This document shows positions 32,661-40,491 of a stretch of DNA of 64,000 nucleotides, one piece after another (position 1 is the first letter of the stretch; each line of letters opens with the position of its first letter). Below the pieces are notes generated by a model that worked only from the letters and a program-made list of their open reading frames with translations, did no database searches and was not told the origin of the DNA. Origin of the DNA: Symbiodinium natans (taxonomy: Eukaryota; Sar; Dinophyceae; Suessiales; Symbiodiniaceae). Location of the stretch: the NCBI GenBank assembly GCA_905221605.1, contig CAJNDS010002496.1:323501-387500 (forward strand), in the 5' to 3' direction. The translations under genes and the position numbers were made by a program.

Positions 32661-32867
32661 CAAGGGTTTAGGGGCTCAACGGTTTAGGGTCTCAAGGGCA
32701 TTGTGGGCCTTGGGCCTTGCCCACGAATTTTTGGGCCTTGCCCACGAATACTTGGGCCTTGCCCACGAATATTTGGGCCTTGCCCACGAATCTTTGGGCC
32801 TTGCCCACGAATATTTGGGCCTTGCCCACGAATACCATTAAGGTTTATAATTATATGGTAGGAGAGG
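32661..32867. repeat. 20-bp repeat (TTGGGCCTTGCCCACGAATA) and AT-rich box
   Basis: Six to seven copies of TTGGGCCTTGCCCACGAATA span about 32710-32833, each containing GGGC/GCCC half-sites. The AT-rich stretch AGGTTTATAATTATATGG (32841-32858) and GTAGGAGAGG then lead straight into the telomeric array. A similar AT box followed by GAGAGG precedes the array at 45084. Confidence 0.85.
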
Positions 32868-32904
32868 TTTAGGGTTTAGGGTTTAGGGTTTAGGGTTTAG
32901 GGTT
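32868..32904 (+). repeat. Telomeric array (TTTAGGG)n, about 5 copies
   Basis: Perfect heptamers. Left flank is an AT box plus GAGAGG; right flank is TTTGCTGTGATAGGGCG. Confidence 0.95.
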
Positions 32905-33627
32905 TGCTGTGATAGGGCGTAGATGCTGTGAAGGTTAGGTTTTGGAACAAGCTCGAAAGCGTCGTGAGGTGCGAAGAGCAGCTTTGGCCCGATTGTGGAA
33001 GGCCATCTAACACTTTTCTCCCACCCCACGCCGTCCAAGGCGGCAAAGCCACCCAAACCTATTCCTTTTAGGGTTTAGGCCTAAACTCAAGCCAACTGCT
33101 TTCTTTACATAAAACTTCTTCATTCCGTCACGGCTTTTCACAAAAAACAAGCCTCCACAGAGGGAGAAGGACCACGGGCCCAGGCCAGGGTCAGTCTGGG
33201 CGCCTGGCAGAGGGGCCCAGAGTGGCCCAGAGAAAAAAGCAAAAGGGTCAAGCTCAGTGAGGCTAGGCAGGGGCCCAATTCCAGGATCTGCATGCAGAAA
33301 CCAACGGGGCCCAGAAGGGCCCAAAGCCAGGGGCCCCAGGACGGTTTAGAGGGGTTGAGGGGTGGACACAGCCCAGGGGCCCGCCGGGGGCCCAGGGGGG
33401 GCCCAGGGGGCCCAGGGGGGGCCCAGGGGGCCCAGGGGGGGCCAGGGGGGGCCAGGGGGGCCCCCAAAGAGGCCCAAATCAGCTTTTTTGAGCACCCGCC
33501 CTGCCTGGCCTGGCCTGAGGCCCCCTGGTCCCTGGACACGCTGCGGTGAGGGGTCCGGGTCCTCCTGGCCTGGGGGCCTTGGGGTACCCTCTGCAGAAAT
33601 GCCAGCGCCATCCAGGGTGAAGACCTT
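32905..33627. other. Right flank of the 32868 array, then G-rich low-complexity DNA
   Basis: 32905-33060 ends in CCCACCCCACGCCGTCCAAGG...AAGCCACCCAAACC, a motif related to the type-B right flanks of other arrays. 33140-33380 is GC-rich unique DNA. 33385-33465 is a run of GGGGGGCCCAGGGGGCCCAG units. No convincing gene; long frames here are Gly/Pro-rich artefacts. Confidence 0.5.
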
Positions 33628-33827
33628 TTGGGGTTTAGGGTATACACTTTATTGGGGGGACCAGTACTGGTCCCCGGGAGAACCTGCTCCGGTACCGGGC
33701 CCATCGTGGGTGCTACCGTCCTCCTGGCTGCAGGAGGCGGGCAAGCGACCTGGGTCGACCTTCGCCATAGAGGTCGAAGGGCTTAAGCGCCGCCCCCCCT
33801 CTGTAGGGGGGCGGCCGAGGCCCTGAG
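33628..33827 (+). other. Array-preceding hairpin module 1
   Basis: After GGGGTTTAGGGTATACACTTTATTG come four consecutive potential hairpins. They are the perfect palindrome GGGGACCAGTACTGGTCCCC (33656-33675); CCTCCT/AGGAGG (33720-33737); TCGACCT/AGGTCGA (33755-33777); and a 10-bp stem GCCGCCCCCC/GGGGGGCGGC (33789-33815). The last ends 12 bases before the telomeric array. The layout (G-rich word, AT-rich tract, hairpins, TTTAGGG array) recurs at four other arrays with different sequence. Function is unknown; it could be a structured RNA gene or a recombination or end-processing site. Confidence 0.55.
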
Positions 33828-34057
33828 TTTAGGGTTTAGGGTTTAGGGGGTTTAGGGGGTTTAGGGGGTTTAGGGGGTTTAGGGGGTTTAGGGTGTTTAG
33901 GGTTTTTAGGGTGTTTAGGGTGTTTAGGGTGTTTAGGGTGTTTAGGGTGTTTAGGGTGTTTAGGGTGTTTAGGGTGTTTAGGGTGTTTAGGGTGTTTAGG
34001 GTTTAGGGTTTAGGGTTTAGGGTTTAGGGTTTAGGGTTTAGGGTTTAGGGTTTAGGG
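33828..34057 (+). repeat. Telomeric array with variant blocks
   Basis: The order is TTTAGGG, then a block of TTTAGGGGG nonamers (about 33843-33890), then TTTAGGGTG nonamers (about 33890-34000), then TTTAGGG heptamers. Homogeneous variant blocks inside one array suggest local amplification rather than random mutation. Confidence 0.95.
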
Positions 34058-34261
34058 TGTAGCATTCGTTGGCTGCGTGTGTGTTGGTGATGGATGCAAG
34101 CAACACACACGCAGCACGGTCGTGTCAACCCCACCCCAGGCCGCCCAGCTCTAAAGCTTTTAGGCGCTAAAGATCAAAAACAAATTCAATCTAAGCCCTC
34201 AAGCCAACCAACTTACCCAGAACCTTTAGGCTAGCAAGGTAAATCCGAACCTGGAATTAGG
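34058..34261. other. Type-B right flank with a perfect 15-bp stem
   Basis: GTGTAGCATTCGTTG begins the flank, as GTGTAGCATTGGTCAGCTG does at 37603 and 48582. GCTGCGTGTGTGTTG (34072-34086) pairs perfectly with CAACACACACGCAGC (34101-34115) across a 14-base loop. CAACCCCACCCCAGGCCGCC follows, the motif shared by the other type-B flanks. No coding signal. Confidence 0.7.
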
Positions 34262-35645
34262 GTTTGGTTTTTGGTACCTGTGCTCGGGCCTGTACCTGTG
34301 AACCTGGGCCTGGACCTGAACCTGGACCTGGACCTAACGTTTGGACACCTGACCTGCTGGACCGGTTTGGGTTTTGGTACCCGTCCTTCTGGACCTGACT
34401 GCCTGGACCTGGTTGGACCTGACCTTGGAGCTGGACCTTGGACCTTGGACCTTGGACCTTGGACCTTGGACCTTGGACCTTGGACCTTGGACCTTGGACC
34501 TTGGACCTTGGACCTTGGACCTTGGCCTTGGACGGATCTTGGACCTTGGACCTTGGACCTTGGATCTTGGACCTTGGACCTTGGACCTCTGGACTTTGGA
34601 CCTTGGACCTTGGACCTTGCGCCTTGGACCTTGGACCTTGCTTGGACCTTGGACCTTGGACCTTGGACCTTGGACCTTGGACCTGGGACCTGGGACCTGG
34701 GACCTTGAACCTTGGGCTTGGATCTTGAACCTTTGACCTTGCACCTTGTGACCTGACCTTGGAACCTGGCCTTGCGCCTTGGACCTTGGACCTTGGACCT
34801 TGGACCTTGAACCTTGGACCTTGCACCTCGGACCTTGGACCTTGGACCTTGGACCTTGGCCTTGGCCTTGGACCTTGGACCTTGCCTTGCACCTTGGACC
34901 TTGGACCTTGGCCTTACACCTTGGACCTTGGACCTTGGACCTTGGACCTTGGACCTTGGACCTTGGACCCTGGACCCTGGGACCTTGGGACCTTGGGACC
35001 TTGGGACCTTGGGACCTTGGGACCTTGGGACCTTGGGACCTTGGGACCTTGGGACCTTGGGACCTTGGGACCTTGGGACCTTGGGACCTTGGGACCTTGG
35101 ACCTTGGACCTGGGACCTTGCAACCTTGGGACCTTGGGACCTGGGACCTTGGACCTGGGAGACCTTGGTCTTTGGACCTACCTTGGATGTTGGACCTTGG
35201 ACCTTGGACCTTGGACCTTGACTTTGGACCTTGGACCTTGCCTTGCACCTTGGACCTTGGGCCTTGGACCTTACACCTTGGACCTTGGACCTTGACCTTG
35301 GACCTTGGACCTTGGACCTTGCACCTCGGACCTTGGACGTTGGACCTTGGACCTTGACCTTGGACCTTGGACTTTGCCGTGGACCTTGGACTTGGGCCTT
35401 GGACCTTACACCTTGGACCTTGGACCTTGACCTTGGACCTTGGACCTTGGACCTTGGACCTTTGGACCTTTAGACCTTTGGACCTTTGGACCTTTGGACC
35501 TTTGGACCTTTGGACCTTTGGACCTTTGGACCTTTGGACCTTTGGACCTTTGGACCTTTGGACCTTTGGACCTTTGGACCTTTGGACCTTTGGACCTTTG
35601 GACCTTGGACGACCGGGACCTGGACTTGGACCTGAACCCGGATAT
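34262..35645. repeat. 7-bp/8-bp satellite (TTGGACC family)
   Basis: The main unit is the heptamer TTGGACC (34430-34975 and 35100-35455). A block of the octamer TTGGGACC spans about 34979-35100, and a block of the octamer TTTGGACC about 35459-35600. Other units such as TTGCACC, TTGGCC and TTACACC are interspersed and mark longer duplications (for example 34880-34930 against 35235-35290). Long open frames on both strands (GPWTLDL, SKVQGPR repeats) follow from the 21-base frame cycle of a heptamer and are not called. Confidence 0.95.
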
Positions 35646-35664
35646 TTATCTGTTTTAGGGATCC

Positions 35665-35869
35665 TCAGACTAGGGTTTGGGGTAGCTTAATATAGAATGA
35701 CTCTATATATTCTTAGGTCCAGCTCTGAGCAAGATTAAAGCACGTTCGTGTTGGGCTTGGAGATACAGCTGTTCTCCAAGCCAAAGGTTACCTGTATAAA
35801 GCGTAGCCAAGCTCGGCAGTAGTCATATACTCCCTCGGCAAGCCGCGCCCAACGTTAGGGCGCGACGCG
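35665..35869 (+). other. Array-preceding hairpin module 2
   Basis: GGGTTTGGGGTAGCTTAATATAG leads into an AT-rich stretch with an imperfect AGAAT/ATTCT stem. Then come a 10-bp stem GGCTTGGAGA/TCTCCAAGCC (35754-35763 and 35773-35782, 9-base loop) and CGCGCCC/GGGCGCG (35844-35864, 7-base loop), which ends 5 bases before the array. No family was recognised and it does not fold as a tRNA by eye. Confidence 0.55.
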
Positions 35870-35998
35870 TTTAGGGTTTAGGGTTTAGGGTTTAGGGTTT
35901 AGGGTTTAGGGTTTAGGGTTTAGGGTTTAGGGTTAGGGTTTAGGGTTTAGGGTTTAGGGTTTAGGGTTTAGGGTTTAGGGTTTAGGGTTTAGGGTTTA
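35870..35998 (+). repeat. Telomeric array (TTTAGGG)n, about 18 copies
   Basis: Nearly perfect, with one TTAGGG hexamer near 35930. The right flank is type A (TATAGAAATTGTATAGGG). Confidence 0.96.
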
Positions 35999-37452
35999 TA
36001 GAAATTGTATAGGGTTTGGGTCCTAATAACGTTTTGAGTGAAACGTTTTGTGCGAAAGTTTTGTGCGAAAGTTTTGAGCGAAAGTTTTTTTTTTAGATAT
36101 TAGGTTTTAGGGTCGGCGTGGGGGGGGTAGCTCCCGGAGCTCAAAATTAGCTCCCAGAGCTCAAAATTGCTCAAAGTGAGCTGCCGGAGCTCAAAATTTA
36201 CTCCCAGAGCTCAAAATTAGCTCCTGGAGCTCAAAATTAGCTCCCAAAGCTCAAAATTAGCTCCCATCAAAATTAGCTCCCGGAGCTCAAAATAAGGTCT
36301 TAGAGCTCAAAATTAGCTCCCGGAGCTCAAAATTAGTTCCCGGAGCTCAAAATTAGCTCCCAAAGCTCAAAATTAGCTCACGGAGCTCAAAATTAGCTCC
36401 CGGAGCTCAAAATTAACTCCCGGAGCTCAAAATTAGCTCCCAAAGCTCAAAATTAACTCCCAAAGCTCAAAATTAGCTCCCGGAGCGCAAAATTAGCTGC
36501 CGGAGCTCAAAATTAGCTCCCAAAACTAGCTCCAAAGCTCAAAATGCTAGCTCCCAGAGCTCAAAATTATCTCCCGGAGTTCAAAATTAACTCCCAGAGC
36601 TCAAAATTAGCTCCCAGTTCAAGTTGAGCTCCCGGAGCTCAAAATTAACTCCCGCAGCTCAGATTAGCTCGCAGAGCTCAAAATTAGCTCCCGGAGTTGG
36701 AGCTCAAAAAAAGCTCTTAGAGCTCAAAATTAGCTCCCGGAGCTCAAAATTAGCTTCCGGAGCTCAAATTAGCTCCCAGAGCTCAAAATTAGCTCCCGGA
36801 GCTCAAAATTAGCTCCTAGAGCTCAAAATTAGCTCCCAGAGCTCAAAATTAGCTCTCGAAGTTCAAAATTAATTCCCAAAGCATAAGCTCCCGCACTTCA
36901 AAATTAGCTCCCAGAGCTCAAAATTAACTCCCGGAGCTCAAAATTAGCTCCCAGAGCTTACAATTACTCCCAGAGCTCAAAATAGCTCCCAGTTCAAGTT
37001 GAGCTCCCGGAGCTCAAAATTAGCTCCCAAAGCTCAAAATTAACTCCCCAAGCTCAAAAATGCTCCGAACCTCATCAAAATTAACTCTCGAAGCGGGGGG
37101 GAGGGGGGCAGGGGGGGGGGAGGGGGGGCGGAAGGGGAGGGGGTGTGGGGAAGGGCAAGGCGTGGAACAAAGGTTTTGCTGAGCGCGGAGAGGGTCAAGA
37201 GGGGCCACGAAAAGGGCGAGGGGGCGGCCGGGGAGGGGGGGCGGGGGAGGTCAGGGGAGGTCAGGGGAGGCAAGTTTAAGTGAATTGAATATTTTGCCTC
37301 CCAGTAGTATTTTGAATCAATTTACTTAAACTCGGCCTCCCAGAAGCGTTTTGGATTAGTTTACTCAAACTCTGCTTGTCAGCTGTTTAGACAAATGACT
37401 TGGGAAATTCAGAATGATACCACATACAATTTCTATTTATTTTGTCTTGAGG
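35999..37452. repeat. Cassette: type-A flank, 20-bp satellite, G-rich tract, type-C flank
   Basis: 35999-36120 is the type-A right flank (TAGAAATTGTATAGGGTTTG, AACGTTTTGAGTGAAACG, GCGAAAGTTTTG repeats). 36125-37080 is the 20-mer AGCTCAAAATTAGCTCCCGG with point variants, about 48 copies. 37084-37270 is a G-rich tract. 37272-37452 is the type-C flank (GTTTAAGTGAATTGAATATT ... ATTTCTATTTATTTTGTCTTGA) leading into the next array. The same order of parts occurs at 57981-59527. No gene. Confidence 0.9.
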
Positions 37453-37602
37453 GTTTAGGGTTTAGGGTTTAGGGTTCAGGGTTTAGGGTTTAGGGTTTAG
37501 GGTTTAGGGTTTAGGGGTTTTGGGGTTTAGGGGTTTAGGGGTTTAGGGGTTTAGGGGTTTAGGGGTTTAGGGGTTTAGGGGTTTAGGGTTTAGGGTTTAG
37601 GG
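37453..37602 (+). repeat. Telomeric array with octamer block
   Basis: Heptamers flank a run of about nine TTTAGGGG octamers (37513-37587). Left flank type C, right flank type B. Confidence 0.96.
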
Positions 37603-37811
37603 TGTAGCATTGGTCAGCTGAACGCAGTAGTGTGAAGACATGCCCACCCCGAGGCCACCCAAACAATACTCATCACGAAACCAAACCGGAGCCAGCCAAA
37701 GCCAAGCCAGCCATTCAAATTTCACATATCAAACATGTTCAGAGCACACTAAGATAAAACACTGCGAATGCCTGGGATATTTGCGAGTCGTGAACTCTTG
37801 CCGAACTTGAG
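37603..37811. other. Type-B right flank
   Basis: Almost identical to 48582-48791 (GTGTAGCATTGGTCAGCTGA, GCCCACCCCGAGGCCACCC, GAACTCTTGCCGAACTTGAG). The match stops at 37816, where a retroelement insertion starts. No coding signal. Confidence 0.85.
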
Positions 37812-37837
37812 GCGAGGGCAAAACTCAACTCCACAAT

Positions 37838-38404
37838 ATGATTCGAGATGAGATCTATCGTACTCTCCATACTGGCGGCCTCCGGTGTAAATTGGAACCT
37901 GTAGGTCTTTTACCAGATTTGCCGGGGCAACGGCCCGCAGATGTGTTGACTCTTCCTACTGCTTTGTGTAGACAGTCGACGCGGGGACTACTGCCGCGCT
38001 TGGCCTTGGATATCTCTGTTGTTTCCTCTTTCAAACAACAAGCCAGTGGGACCGAAAACATTGGCGATGGCCACAATGCAGGCTGAAAGAAAACGAAGGG
38101 ATCGTCAGACGGCCATGAGATGTCAGGAACAAGGACTGGGCTTTGAGCCTCTTGTGTTTGAGACTGCTGGTGGCCTTGATCCGGAGGGAGATCGTATCTT
38201 GTCATCTCTGTGTCGAGCGGTGGATGATCATCGTCAGAAGCCGCATGGCGTCACGTGCCAAATCTTGAAGGAACGTCTTTCGTTCATACTCCAGAGACAT
38301 GCCCACGTTTGTTTGCGGCGGGTCCGGGATGGAGACGATAATCGAGAAAAAGCGGAACGACATCATTCTTCTTCTCGCTTTGTGCAATATCACTTTGATG
38401 GATG
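37838..38404 (+). pseudogene. Endonuclease-like C-terminal domain fragment, frameshifted
   Basis: Two overlapping frames form one recognisable region. Frame one (37838-38086) has GQRPADVLTLP followed by LPRLALDISVV. Frame two (38019-38404) continues with RQTAMRCQEQGLGFEPLVFE, TAGGLDPEGDRILSSL and LKERLSFILQRHAHVCLRR. This pattern (RPADV..., A-D-hydrophobic, F-PLV-E-GG, RLS-LQR) is one I recall from the region after reverse transcriptases in some eukaryotic retroelements. Assignment as a restriction-like endonuclease domain is from memory and tentative. The frame changes near 38.05 kb, so this copy is damaged or spliced. Confidence 0.45.
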
Positions 38405-38729
38405 ATTGGCGGCAGTATCTTTTTCTCTGTAGGAAATGTTTTGATTGTGTTTGCAGGCCCCTCGCGCAGGTATTGAGATGTGCGTAGTCTTTTTGACGTC
38501 AAAGAACGTCTGATTTGAGGGTGCTTTGTCGTGTTCTTCTTTTCGTTGATTGAATTTCTGGGTCTCACTTGGGTCGTCTTTTTTCTCCGTTTTCTGACGC
38601 GATTCTGTGCCCTTGGGTTTAATTGGGGGTGGCGGCGGGCCTTTAATGCATTGCCTGGGGGCTTGGAGTCGCGTGATGTTTGCCGTGATACTTGACGACC
38701 TGGTTGCCTTCACTTGTATTCCAAGAATC
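38135..38729 (+). repeat. Repeat A, left copy (595 bp)
   Basis: Matches 42808-43402 over 595 bases in direct orientation with very few differences. It starts ACTGGGCTTTGAGCCTC inside the endonuclease-like region and ends ATTCCAAGAATC. The second half is T-rich with GGGGGTGGCGGCGGGCC. A hydrophilic Lys-rich open frame on the opposite strand (IKPKGTESRQKTEKK) is probably incidental. Confidence 0.92.
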
Positions 38730-38750
38730 CCTCTCTGTCCCTCTCTATCT

Positions 38751-39122
38751 CTCCCTCTCTGTTTCTCTCGGGATGATAGAATCCGCACCGCGCCTGAGGA
38801 GAACAGACTCCCAGGAGACCTTGGGCAACAGGCCTGGGGCTTGAAGTGATGCGTGCTCGCGAATTGCTCTTGAGCATTTGCATGAAGATCCGGCATACAC
38901 TCTCATAACAGTGAACTCTCAAAGAGTTTGCTTCAAACATGCTTCTTTGTGAATCCTAAATGTGGACGCAAAGACATTCGCAAAGTTTTGGCTGAACCCG
39001 CTAAAGCGACAAGGGTACAGTTAGGGTAGCAAAGTTCTAACCAGCCTGTGAAGCCATCAGTGGCGAGAGTTTGAGAAAGCGGCGCCTCTTTACTGCTTTG
39101 AACCTGTGTCTGCACCGAGTGT
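38751..39122 (+). repeat. Repeat B, left copy (372 bp)
   Basis: Matches 42433-42804 over 372 bases in direct orientation. It begins CTCCCTCTCTGTTTCTCTCG and ends TCTGCACCGAGTGT, 28 bases before the ORF1 start codon. It is in the position of a 5' leader/promoter, while the right copy follows the reverse transcriptase. It thus behaves like the LTR-like direct repeat (pLTR) known from Penelope-like elements. Confidence 0.88.
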
Positions 39123-39150
39123 ATTCCAGAGCTAATAAGACATTCAGACC

Positions 39151-40491
39151 ATGGTCGGCAGTGAGGCAGCAGACAGCCAACGCAGAGGAAGGCCTCTTTT
39201 AGCAACGGCGGCTCAGCAGTTTCCGGCCCCGTCAACAGAGTCCAAGAGATCGAGAACCAGATCCAGGGAGCCAGATGAGGCCAAAGAGCGCATAGACCAA
39301 GAGCCAGAGCTTAACATGAGAAAAGAAGAAGAGGATAAGATCCGCAACATCAAGATGGCAGTTGAGGATGAGTTTGCCAAAGTCATCCCGGCAGATTCAT
39401 TGAAGATGATCAAAAAGGTGTCTTTGGAGCTCGCATCAAAGATTGAACAGCTGCAAAAGACCAACTCTCGCATCACGCAGCATGAGAAAGACATCGAGTC
39501 CTTGAAGACGACGAGAGTTCCTAATGGGATGAAACCCGTTTCGTTCCCCTACGAGACTCCCTTCTTGGATTCTCTCATGTTTGAGGAGAGTTCGTGGCAT
39601 GTGGAGATCCCAAAAGAAACCACGTTGAGGGATGCCAAGAAAATCATCCACTGCAGCTATTTGCACTCCATGCGAAAGATTGACTTGATGATAGCCCGTG
39701 CCCAGCGTACAGACCTTCGGAAAGCCACCAAGAAGTCTGAGTTCGTGAACAAGTGCTCAGAGTCCTTCAAATCTAAGGTCCAAACTTGGCGAGACTTAGA
39801 TTTGGACTTTGAGGAGGAAGAACCAGAAGCCAACAAAATCACAACCAGCATGGTGGAGTCCAAGGCGAGCAATGTCTACGACAAGACTGTGGACCAAGCC
39901 GCGGCTTTAGTCAAAAAGCGCAAAGATCACCTGAAGTTCCAAGAGAAGAAGAAGCAAGACATGGTCAACAAGATGCTTCAGAAAACCCCGGAGGAGTTAC
40001 TCAAGCAGACCATCGATGCTCGCATCAGGGAGAATGTGAAGCATACACGTTCGGCGAACAACAGCAGAGATAGAGCCAACCCACATTTGAACTCAGCCAG
40101 TGCGTTTGTGGCCACCACCAGTGGTAGTGCAGCAATGGCAGATGACCCCGTCGAGATGTTCTGGGTTGAACGAGCAAAGCAGAACAAGAAGAAGCAGGAC
40201 CTCAAAGGAGGAAAAGGAAAAGGAAAGGGCAAAGACAAAGGAAACAGTGCAGGACCTGACACAAGCAAAGGAGCTTCGAAAGGCATGGACGCCAAAGGGA
40301 CGAAGAACAAAGGAGCTGCAAAAGGAAAGACAAGCAAAGGACCATCTTCTCATCCGTCCAGTGGAGCATCGAAGTCTTTTTTAGGCCGAGCTTGGCACCA
40401 CGCAAAGAAAGGAAAAGGCAAAGGAGGCAAGCCTGGAAAAGGCAAGGAAGGGAAAGGAAAAGGCAAAGCTGGATGGAAGAAGGGATGGTGA
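39151..40491 (+). CDS. Retroelement ORF1: coiled-coil protein with Lys/Gly-rich tail
   Basis: 446 codons starting MVGSEAADSQRRGRPLL. The N-terminus is basic (SKRSRTRSREPDEAKERIDQ). Residues 55-125 are strongly heptad-like (EEDKIRNIKMAVEDEFAKVI, LASKIEQLQKTNSRITQHEK), a probable coiled coil. The middle is globular and charged. The C-terminal 110 residues are Lys/Gly repeats (KGKGKGKDKGN, KGKGGKPGKGKEG) that could bind nucleic acid. It ends TGA... GATGGTGAGG at 40491 and overlaps the reverse-transcriptase frame by 100 bases in the -1 frame. This suits a capsid-like or RNA-binding role in an RNP; the family is not identified. Confidence 0.7.
   Translation: MVGSEAADSQRRGRPLLATAAQQFPAPSTESKRSRTRSREPDEAKERIDQEPELNMRKEEEDKIRNIKMAVEDEFAKVIPADSLKMIKKVSLELASKIEQLQKTNSRITQHEKDIESLKTTRVPNGMKPVSFPYETPFLDSLMFEESSWHVEIPKETTLRDAKKIIHCSYLHSMRKIDLMIARAQRTDLRKATKKSEFVNKCSESFKSKVQTWRDLDLDFEEEEPEANKITTSMVESKASNVYDKTVDQAAALVKKRKDHLKFQEKKKQDMVNKMLQKTPEELLKQTIDARIRENVKHTRSANNSRDRANPHLNSASAFVATTSGSAAMADDPVEMFWVERAKQNKKKQDLKGGKGKGKGKDKGNSAGPDTSKGASKGMDAKGTKNKGAAKGKTSKGPSSHPSSGASKSFLGRAWHHAKKGKGKGGKPGKGKEGKGKGKAGWKKGW

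Noticed and set aside
34257-35690. Open frames with GPWTLDL or SKVQGPR repeats on both strands
   Set aside because: Direct consequence of the TTGGACC heptamer; frames lie on both strands at once.
38390-38896. Lys/Glu-rich minus-strand frame (also at 43063-43461)
   Set aside because: Antisense to the T-rich part of repeat A, and the two copies differ in their N-terminal extension because the flanking DNA differs. A small hydrophilic protein cannot be excluded.
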